From Lysinibacillus sp. JNUCC-52 (GTDB lineage Bacteria > Bacillota > Bacilli > Bacillales_A > Planococcaceae), in assembly GCF_015999545.1 (NCBI RefSeq), contig NZ_CP065546.1, positions 4,434,001-4,498,000 of the forward strand: DNA of 64,000 bases. The letters are read 5' to 3'. Position numbers and translations under genes: made by a program. The notes beneath the pieces were generated by a model that ran no database searches, was not told the DNA's origin, and was given only the letters and a program-made list of their open reading frames with translations. Shown piece after piece: positions 27,792-36,000 of this stretch. Every line of letters starts with the position of its first letter. Position 1 is the stretch's first letter.

Positions 27792-28595
27792 GTGAAAACA
27801 AGAATAGAGGTGGATGACAGCTTGTTTGCCAATCAATATCCACATTTTCAAAAAGGTCGCATTTTAAAGCGAGAAATGCTGGAAAATTTACGAGATTTCC
27901 CAAGAGAATTTTTAGATATTTATTTTCAAGATTATTCAAACGGCATTATTGCTGGGGCCAAAATCACTGTAGCGGATACACTGCTAATCATTTCAAACGG
28001 CATTATGAAGCATAATGGCAGTCTTTATATGCTAACGGATAGCTTTGAGCTCCCTTATGAAGCAACAGGAAATGAAACAATCTTAAAAGTACGATTTGCT
28101 GAGGAAGTAAATGACTTAGATTTTAGCAAACATACATCACAGATTGTCTTAGATGATTCGTTAGAGCTTGCACATAATGAGCTAGAATTAGCGCGCTTTA
28201 AATTAAAGTTAGGTGCTAAGCTGCGCTCACAGCATATCGATTTTTTCGACTTTGCCACTGAATTCAACACAGTGAATTATCTTCACTGCCAGTATGCAGG
28301 CTTACAAAAAAGCACATACCACCCAGTGGTTTTGCAATATTTTGCACGCGAGCTGTTAAAAAATCGACCAACCAATCCGTATGATATAGCCTTTGCCATG
28401 GAGTGCATCAATCAGGAGCGGGTGCAACGAGATGCGATTGATTTCTATATTTGCAATCGACTAGAGCTAGACTATCAATCGCTTACGAATAGTCAAATTC
28501 ATAAATACTTGAATCGTATTTTAATGGAAGCTAAAGGTGGTGGTCGGATGAAAGGACTCAGTCAAGGACGACCGAAGCGTGTGATCGTTGACTAG
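27792..28595 (+). CDS. unassigned apparatus protein, possible TssK-like adaptor
   Basis: A 267-aa protein starting with GTG. The N-terminal half is beta-rich (FQKGRILKREMLENL, DYSNGIIAGAKITV, LIISNGIMKHNG) and the C-terminal half helical. A beta shoulder followed by helices is the plan of TssK and of phage receptor-binding adaptors, and the place between the Hsp70-like and spike genes would suit it. The sequence similarity is too weak to assert. The basic tail (GGGRMKGLSQGRPKR) is unusual. Confidence 0.4.
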   Translation: MKTRIEVDDSLFANQYPHFQKGRILKREMLENLRDFPREFLDIYFQDYSNGIIAGAKITVADTLLIISNGIMKHNGSLYMLTDSFELPYEATGNETILKVRFAEEVNDLDFSKHTSQIVLDDSLELAHNELELARFKLKLGAKLRSQHIDFFDFATEFNTVNYLHCQYAGLQKSTYHPVVLQYFARELLKNRPTNPYDIAFAMECINQERVQRDAIDFYICNRLELDYQSLTNSQIHKYLNRILMEAKGGGRMKGLSQGRPKRVIVD

Positions 28596-28715
28596 CTAGT
28601 AGTCTGCAAGCATTTTTACAAGATTGAAAGAGATGGTTTTTGTTACAACAGCAAAAGTGAAAAGCAAGCAACTATGTATACTCAAAAGACTGTAAAAACA
28701 AAGGGGGCGAATAGA

Positions 28716-29357
28716 ATGCATTTTAAGGATGAAGAAATTATTGAAATGACGAAGCATGCAAGGCAAAAAAAACGAATGGAAAACATTGAAAACCAATTAT
28801 TGCAAACGGACATTGTAAAAGCGATTCAAGCGGGTCAGCTTGCGATTGACGATGAAGTAATTGAATTTGCAGAGCTTCCTTTTTACGACGAACAAATAAG
28901 GATGTGTATTCCTACAGCCTTTGAAGAGATGGAACCCGATTTAAAGGATATTAAATACCCTTCAAGCCGTAGACCTGATTACATCTATACAAGCGAAAGT
29001 ACGTCCATTAATGTCACGATGAAAATAATGGAGCAACAGCTACAAGAAGAGGAATTAGAAGATTTTACAGAAACGATGATGACTATCCTACAAAAATTAC
29101 AGCCAGATGCAGAAATGTTGGATATCGGCATGAAAGAAGTGAACGGACACCAAATTGGCTATTTTGATTTTATTTCGAAGGCACTCGATAACAAGATTTA
29201 TAATTTAATGTTTTTGTTTATAGTAGGCGACAATGTGGCAACTGGCTCAGTTAATTGCTTGAAAAAAGAAATGAATATTTGGCAACCGATTGCTTATGGC
29301 ATGTTAGAAACAATCGCAATCGAAAGTAAATCATTAAATGGAGAAGGTGTTGTGTGA
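28716..29357 (+). CDS. DcrB/DUF1795-like (EagR-type) chaperone
   Basis: A 213-aa soluble protein. After a helical N-terminal extension, residues about 65-205 follow the DcrB/DUF1795 plan: LPFYDEQIRMCIPTAFEE, a segment of short strands, a helix (TMMTILQKL), a GYFDF strand, then a final WQPIAYGMLETI helix. In type VI systems EagR proteins of this fold hold the hydrophobic segments of Rhs effectors and load them onto VgrG. Here it lies immediately before the VgrG gene (TGATG overlap) and upstream of a VgrG-Rhs protein with a hydrophobic region. I chose the ATG at 28716, behind AAGGGGGCG. Confidence 0.6.
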   Translation: MHFKDEEIIEMTKHARQKKRMENIENQLLQTDIVKAIQAGQLAIDDEVIEFAELPFYDEQIRMCIPTAFEEMEPDLKDIKYPSSRRPDYIYTSESTSINVTMKIMEQQLQEEELEDFTETMMTILQKLQPDAEMLDIGMKEVNGHQIGYFDFISKALDNKIYNLMFLFIVGDNVATGSVNCLKKEMNIWQPIAYGMLETIAIESKSLNGEGVV

Positions 29358-30853
29358 TGGCAAAGGAAACAGCTTTGACGTATAAAGATATGATTGTGAT
29401 GCCTTACAATATCCGCGTGAGTGAAATCGAAATGACACAACAAATGAATGAGCATGCAACATTGCGTTTAACAGGCGTCATTCCAGATGAAATGGAAGAT
29501 TCTTACGTTTATATGACGGACGCAGAGACGGCCATTGAAGTACTGCAATTGGATAGTACGGGACAATCGACGCCAATTTTTAATGGACTAGCATTGGATG
29601 TACAAGTGAAATCGGTAATGGAGACGTATTATTTGGAGGTAAAGGCGGTTTCGCATACGTATGTGTTAGATGTGAAGAAGAAAAACCAAACGTACCAAAA
29701 TGCCAAAATGCCCTATACCGAATTAATAAAGGAATGTATTACCGATCAACCAGGCGCCGATTTTATGGATTATGTCACAAAAGGCGCTAGTATTGGTAAC
29801 TTTACGATGCAATATTTAGAGACGGACTGGGAGTTTCTAAAACGCATGGCATCGCGATTTCATACAGGCTTAGTGCCAGACGCAGTTCATGGCGCCGCAA
29901 AATTTTACTTTGGCGTACCGTTCCAAGCAGGTGCGGTGCAAAAAATGGATGCAATAAATTACCGAGTTAAAAAAGCAATCGGCAATTTCCTTATCTCAAG
30001 TAAAAATCATCTCGATAGTATTACCGCTAGTGACTACATGTACTATGAAGTAGAATCGCCGCAACTCTTCAAAATCGGCAATGAAGTTTCGTTTCAATCA
30101 AAAAAACTATATGTTTTCAAAATTGTCTCCAAGCTTAAAAATGGCTTATTAAAACATATTTATACGCTCACACCTCAGAACGGCTTCAGTGTCCACACGA
30201 CCTATAATCAAGCGATAATTGGTGCATCTATCCAAGGAAAAGTCATTGATGTGGCAGGAGACAAAATTCGTATACATGTTGATTTCGATGAGGGGCAAGA
30301 AAAAAATAAGGCGTACTGGTTTCCATACTCAACGATCTATGCATCAGAGGATAACACAGGTTGGTATTTTATGCCTGAGTTATCTGACAATGTTAGAATC
30401 TACTTCCCAAGCAACCGTGAGGATGAAGGAATTGCCATTAGCTCTGTGTCCAAAGCACCGCCACAATCTGGGGCAATGTTATCAGCAACGAATCCTTCTA
30501 GTCAGGGGGGAGGAGGCGGTGCTTCACCACCAGAAGATAGCCGCCAAGATCCAGGGCGCATGGCTGATCCTGATGTAAAAACACTTAGAACAAAGCATGG
30601 TAAACAAATTCTACTTGCACCTGATCGCATTGTTATTTCTGGTGGAGGATTAATGATTACACTGATGGATGATAATGGTATTTCAATTATTAGTGATAAA
30701 AATATTAACTTAAAAGCAACAGATAAAGTCGTGATAAATGCTAAGCAAATTATGATAAATGCCAATGAGAAAATTGAGATGACATGTAAAGACAATTCAA
30801 TCAAGATGGAAGACAAAATGGAGATTAAAGGAACTGAAGTACGTGCAAATTAG
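29357..30853 (+). CDS. VgrG-like spike protein
   Basis: A 498-aa spike protein. The gp27-like base spans about 1-270, with the family signature FTMQYLETDWEFLKRMASR (about 152-170). A gp5-type OB fold lies about 290-370 (IQGKVIDVAGDKIRIHVDF). After a Gly-rich linker (SQGGGGGASPP) comes a repeating beta needle (KVVINAKQIMINANEKIEM). VgrG trimers tip the Hcp tube and puncture the target. Its ATG overlaps the stop of the DcrB-like gene. The presence of base, OB fold and needle makes this one of the firmest anchors of the system. Confidence 0.88.
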   Translation: MAKETALTYKDMIVMPYNIRVSEIEMTQQMNEHATLRLTGVIPDEMEDSYVYMTDAETAIEVLQLDSTGQSTPIFNGLALDVQVKSVMETYYLEVKAVSHTYVLDVKKKNQTYQNAKMPYTELIKECITDQPGADFMDYVTKGASIGNFTMQYLETDWEFLKRMASRFHTGLVPDAVHGAAKFYFGVPFQAGAVQKMDAINYRVKKAIGNFLISSKNHLDSITASDYMYYEVESPQLFKIGNEVSFQSKKLYVFKIVSKLKNGLLKHIYTLTPQNGFSVHTTYNQAIIGASIQGKVIDVAGDKIRIHVDFDEGQEKNKAYWFPYSTIYASEDNTGWYFMPELSDNVRIYFPSNREDEGIAISSVSKAPPQSGAMLSATNPSSQGGGGGASPPEDSRQDPGRMADPDVKTLRTKHGKQILLAPDRIVISGGGLMITLMDDNGISIISDKNINLKATDKVVINAKQIMINANEKIEMTCKDNSIKMEDKMEIKGTEVRAN

Positions 30854-30868
30854 TGAGGGTGTAGATAC

Positions 30869-31966
30869 ATGAAACGAGAAGAAGCATTACAGCATTTTAT
30901 GGATGAATGCGTGTCAGTTCATGCCCACCGTTTGCAGGAGCAAGTGGATCGACAGTTTCGCAACAATAAGGAAGTTTTACTTAAACCAATCATTTACGCA
31001 CTTGAACAACTTTTTACGAATATTCATGAACAGCAAGAACAAGGAAAGTTAGCGCCAGTTGCTTTTATTCATCTATCATTGCTTCGAACATCATTACTAG
31101 AAAACAAGTTTACGTATGTACTAGAAGCATATGGAGAAACATGGTATTGCGATTGGACACAATGCACAGCACAGTATGAAGCGGATTGGCTTTGTGATGC
31201 GATGTTCGAATTACAAAAGGCACTTGAGAAAGAAAGAAAGCCATATATTAGCATTCAAGCAGCGGACATTCGCGTGATTATGCAGCAGACAGTTATACGG
31301 TTTCATCAATATATTAGCCAATTACTCCGCTATCTCTTTCGTTATCAACAACAATGCGTCCCTAAACTCCATTTTCAACGAGCGGCGTGCTTAAGATTTC
31401 GAGTCGGTGAATATAAAGGGTTTAGTGAAGATGTCGCGATTATGGACGAACGACAACGAGTAGAAAAAGATGTCTTGTTAACGCTAGCGTCAAAAGAGAC
31501 GAATCAATCGTATACGTTTGGCAACTTTTCAAACCTACCTTTACAGCACAGAGATTTCAATCAGTTGGACTTTTCCTATGCGAATTTCCAAGACAGTGAT
31601 TTAGCAGGAGCTACAATGCAACGAAGTGTGTGCATCGGTACGAGTTTTGTAAATGGTCAATTAACGAATGTGGATTTTTCCTATGCAATGATTCAAGATG
31701 CTGATTTTCGACATGCCAATTTAGCAGGTGCTAATTTTACGCATGCACAAGGAAAAACCTTGAAGTTCTCTCAAAATGAAGTTCCATGTTATCTTGGCAC
31801 TGATTTCAGTTATGCAAATTTAGAACAGGCAAAATTTGAATTTGCTCAAATTGCTGGTGCCAATTTTACAGGTGCTAATTTAAAAGGAGCAACATTCTTT
31901 CAACGCGATCAAGGGAAGTATCAATTCAGCCAAGCCCAAATACAAGATATTCATTGGATTCAGTAA
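30869..31966 (+). CDS. pentapeptide-repeat protein
   Basis: A 365-aa protein. Residues 1-200 are helical with no known domain; residues about 205-350 are pentapeptide repeats (DFSYANFQDSDLAGATM, DADFRHANLAGANFTHA, AGANFTGANLKGATF) forming a right-handed beta helix. Some type VI loci carry such proteins next to VgrG as adaptors or effectors. The role here is unknown. GAGGGTG precedes the ATG and the gene is 15 bases behind vgrG. Confidence 0.8.
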   Translation: MKREEALQHFMDECVSVHAHRLQEQVDRQFRNNKEVLLKPIIYALEQLFTNIHEQQEQGKLAPVAFIHLSLLRTSLLENKFTYVLEAYGETWYCDWTQCTAQYEADWLCDAMFELQKALEKERKPYISIQAADIRVIMQQTVIRFHQYISQLLRYLFRYQQQCVPKLHFQRAACLRFRVGEYKGFSEDVAIMDERQRVEKDVLLTLASKETNQSYTFGNFSNLPLQHRDFNQLDFSYANFQDSDLAGATMQRSVCIGTSFVNGQLTNVDFSYAMIQDADFRHANLAGANFTHAQGKTLKFSQNEVPCYLGTDFSYANLEQAKFEFAQIAGANFTGANLKGATFFQRDQGKYQFSQAQIQDIHWIQ

Positions 31967-32012
31967 TGTCGTCCGTACGGGAAGATAGGTATGAAGCTTA
32001 CAGGAGGTCAAG

Positions 32013-32510
32013 ATGGAATACTTTATTGTTCGGCAAGACTCCACTATTACAAATCCGATTCTTCCTTTGAAGACAGACCTTGAAGATGATTTTGTTTGTT
32101 CGTCGGTATTTGCAGAAGTAGTGGAAAAAGAGCATGCAGTATATTTGGATTATTTAGAAAAGCCTCGGACCATTGTGTCGGATCAATTAAAAAAGTTATT
32201 CGTAAAATTTGAGGATCACTTAGCATTTACAGCCATCGTATTTACAGATGTAAAAAAAGGAACACAGCGCTTATATTGGCTGATGGACATAATGCAGAAA
32301 AAGTGTATTTCCCAGGAAACGACTTATTATCCAGACGGACGTATCAAGGAGCTCGTAATAAACCCTAAAAAGGTTGAATTGGACTATATTTTTCAAGTTA
32401 ATAGTCAAAGGGAATCTTTCACTATCGTTCATTTAGATGTTGCAGAAAGTATATTAAGACGACCATTTCTTGGACTTCAGTTGCAGCGCGTCAAACTAGA
32501 ACGATATTAA
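32013..32510 (+). CDS. Imm11/DUF1629-like protein within the apparatus operon
   Basis: A 165-aa soluble protein. The start (MEYFIVRQDSTITNPI) and end (VDVAESILRRPFLGLQLQ type) follow the plan of the Imm11/DUF1629 immunity proteins further down the window (41561, 42788, 62884), though identity is low. It sits between the pentapeptide and DUF4280 genes, not behind a toxin, so it may be a constant part of the machine such as an effector-loading adaptor, or a captured immunity gene. AGGAGG precedes the ATG. Confidence 0.55.
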   Translation: MEYFIVRQDSTITNPILPLKTDLEDDFVCSSVFAEVVEKEHAVYLDYLEKPRTIVSDQLKKLFVKFEDHLAFTAIVFTDVKKGTQRLYWLMDIMQKKCISQETTYYPDGRIKELVINPKKVELDYIFQVNSQRESFTIVHLDVAESILRRPFLGLQLQRVKLERY

Positions 32511-32576
32511 TAAGCGTTCAAATGGAAATTAAATCAAAAGTGCAATTTGAAACATATACGAAGGGAAGGGTACCGA

Positions 32577-32975
32577 ATGGCTCAAGTTGTAGAAAATTTG
32601 GAGACAGAAGGTTCGGAACAAGAGCAATTTAGTTACGTGGTCCATGGAGCGATTATTTCCTGTGAGCATGGTAGCCACCTCAATTATTTAAATTTACCAC
32701 AGGATCATGGTGTTTATATTAAAGATAAAGCCGTATTGAATGTAGGCGATCGAAACCCCGACAACATTCCCACCTTTGGCGTCTGCTTGAAGTTACAAAA
32801 ACCGTGTACGCCCACATGTTCCATCGACTGGATGGAAGGGATGGAAAATGTCAATATCGAGGGCAAGCAAGCACTATTATCCCGTTGTCATACGCAATGC
32901 TCAGCAGGAGGAGGCAAAATTGATATTGTGCATGATGGGCAAGAGGAATTAGAAATACCGAAACAAGGCTTTTAA
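32577..32975 (+). CDS. DUF4280 (PAAR-like) spike-tip protein
   Basis: A 132-aa protein of the DUF4280 family, which has PAAR-like architecture. Conserved features are VVHGAIISCEHGS near residue 22, a central CLKLQKPCTPTC segment and a C-terminal LLSRCHTQCSAGGGKI. The regularly spaced Cys/His residues suggest a metal-bound cone that caps the VgrG needle. I chose the ATG at 32577, behind AAGGGAAGGG; a start at 32547 has no site. It lies directly before the VgrG-Rhs gene. Confidence 0.82.
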   Translation: MAQVVENLETEGSEQEQFSYVVHGAIISCEHGSHLNYLNLPQDHGVYIKDKAVLNVGDRNPDNIPTFGVCLKLQKPCTPTCSIDWMEGMENVNIEGKQALLSRCHTQCSAGGGKIDIVHDGQEELEIPKQGF

Positions 32976-33005
32976 AAGAAAGGATGGAGTGAAAGGAGGT
33001 AAGTA

Positions 33006-36000
33006 ATGAAAACACTAGGAGAAAAGGAAGTCAGCATGATAACGACGTATGAGGATCTTGTGCTCGAATGGCCTTATCCTCTTATTCATATAAATAAACT
33101 AACAATCAAACACAAAGGCGATGACCATGCGAGATTGTCCTTTACAGGAATGATTGCGGAAGAGCAAGCACAGAAATATATTCAGCAAATTAGTCATTCA
33201 GATGAAGTCGTTGTTAAATTTGGCAGGCAACAAGACATCTTGTTCTCAGGTAGAATTGAAAATGCAGAGTTGCAGGCTGCCCAAGGGGTGCATTATGTTT
33301 CAGTTGAGGCTGTATCGTTTACAGCCAATATGGACGTTGCAAAACGCTCACGTTCTTTTCAAGATGCGAATATGACCTATGTGGCGTTACTCGATACCAT
33401 TGTAGGTGCTTATCCTCAAGGGGATTACATCGATCAGGTGTCGAACGGTCAAGCAATAGGTCATATCTCGATTCAATACATGGAGACAGATTGGGCATTT
33501 ATAAAAAGAGTGGCTTCTAATCTACAGGCAGTAGTTTTTCCTGATTTACAAGGAAAGGGACCACGATTTTGGTTTGGCACACCCGAAAGTAAGAAAAGCA
33601 TAACAATCGACCATCTACCTTCAGTATTACATATGGATGTAGATACATATCGATTAATTACTGAAAATGATGGTATAGATGTAAGTGAAACCGATTATAC
33701 ATTTTGTGCGTTTGAAAGCACAGAAGCGTACGAGTTGGGTACATCGGTACAATTAAAGGGAAAATCCTATGTTATTACGGTTCGAGAAATTCATCTCGAA
33801 GCGGGTGTACTAAAGTTTCAATATACTGCTCAACCAGAAAAAAGTATTCGTCAACGATTAGTACGCAATTTAGATTTGATTGGCGCAGCCTTTACAGGGA
33901 AAATCATTGATGTTACGCAAAACACGGTTAAAATTCATTTAGATATCGATAAAAAACAAGAGAAAGAAAAAGCACATTGGTTTGCTTATTCAGCAGATGC
34001 AAATGGTGTCATGTATTTAATGCCGCAAAAAGGTGCCCGTGCCCAATTGCATTTTCCAAGTGCTGTGGAACAAGATGCCATTGTCATTAGCTCGGTACGT
34101 GTTTCTCCTGCTACACCAGAAGGCGGACAAAAACAAACGAAAAAAATGGCGGACACGACCGTGAAATCATTGGCGACCAATGCGGGCAAAGATATGACAC
34201 TAGGGGTTGGTGATATTACCTTTAGTGCAGTAGATGGCGTATTGGACCTTAAGATGGATGATGGAGAAGGTGTAACATTTCAAAGTAACAGTACCATCAT
34301 GCTAGCGGCAGATGAAACACTAGAAATAAGTGGAATGAACGAGCTATCCGTAGAAGCGGAGGAATGGATTGCCATTTCAGCGAAGGAGCAAAGTCATATT
34401 ATCCTTGCTGCTGACACACAGTTAATTAGTACGCTAATTGAACAAGAAGGCATAGAGAAAAAAAGTCAACCACCGAAGTTAAATGAAGAAGCAATCGAAG
34501 CTACATCAAAAGTGGATGTCATCTTCCCACAAAAAGCAGAGCAGAAAAAGGAGAAAAAAAGCTTCTTTAGTAAGTTGCTTGATAATGTTAGTTTAGCATT
34601 AGATGTTGCTGGATTTATTCCAGGTATCGGAACCATCGCGGATATTGCCAATGCAGGTATTAGCTTGGCAAGAGGAGACTTTATGGGCGCAGCGATGAAC
34701 ATAGTCGGTGCAGTGCCAATCGTTGGGGATGCCGCAAAAACAGCCTACAAGGTCAATAAAGCGGCAAAAGTAGCAGAGGCAGCAAGTAAAACCGCCAAGG
34801 CTGCGGATAAGGCGGTGGATGCTTCCAAGGCAGTAAAAGAGATGAAAGCCGCTTACTCCAAAGTGTCGCAAACACTCGATACGGTTTCGGCAGTAGCGAA
34901 CAAAGGCACAAAAAGCATGAAAACAGCAGCCGATAAAGTAATCGCCTCGATGGATGAAGTGCTAGCTGTGTCAAAAGCTGTCGACGGTATGAAGGCGATG
35001 GCCAAAACGGAGCTAACTAAACTCAATCATCAAGTACTAAAGAAATTTAACTGTACAAAAGGATTAAGTGATAAATTCTGTAAAAAAGGCTTTGAACCAG
35101 TTGATTTAATTACAGGGCGTATGATCTATGAAGGTGTCGACTTTGAACTTCCAGGCCCTATCCCTCTTTCATGGGAACGTGCATGGTACAGTGATAGTAG
35201 TCGAGTTGGTTTAACTGGGCATGGTATGCACTTTACATACGATCTAGCCTTAGAAATATTTGAAGAAGAAGAGCTAATCGGCATTGTGGTGACGGATGGT
35301 CGCGCAGTAGGGTTTCCAATTTTACCAATTAATTTACCATATTTTAATAAAAAAGATAGAATGACCCTGATAAATACAGGTGTGGAATACCATTTGTTTG
35401 AGCATGATACACGCTTGCTTTATGTATTTGAACAAACAACCGAGACGACATACCGATTAAAAGAAGTAAGAAATGAGCAAGACCACTATATTCAATTTAC
35501 GTATAACCTGAAAGGCTTCTTATCACAAGTAACGGATAGCGTAGGGCGCGTTCTAGATGTTACGACAAATGAAGCGGGCAGAATGACAGAAGTCGCTTTA
35601 CGTAACCAGACGAGTCGTGAAGTGTTAGTGCGCTATATTTACAATGATGTTCAAGATTTAATCGAAATCCAAGATGCATTAGGACAAAGTACACATATCC
35701 AATATGTCAACCATTTAATGATGCAAAAAATAGACCGTAATAAAAATAGTTTCTACTGGCGCTATGATGGGCCAACAACAGGTGCACGCGTTATTAAAAC
35801 ATGGGGAGATGGCAATGTTCTAGCGGGTGAGCTTGCCTATTACGATGGCTATAACGAAATTACCAATAGCTTAGGGCATACAAGTACTTACTATTTTAAT
35901 GAAGATAACCTATGTACAAAAATTATGTATCCAGATGGTAGTGAGGTCAGCTATGACTATAATGAGGACTTTGAATTACTGCAAGAAGTAGATGAAGATG

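Noticed and set aside
30219..30578. Second rightward frame of 119 codons inside the VgrG gene
   Set aside because: The VgrG frame is continuous here with clear OB-fold motifs; the other frame has no ribosome binding site.
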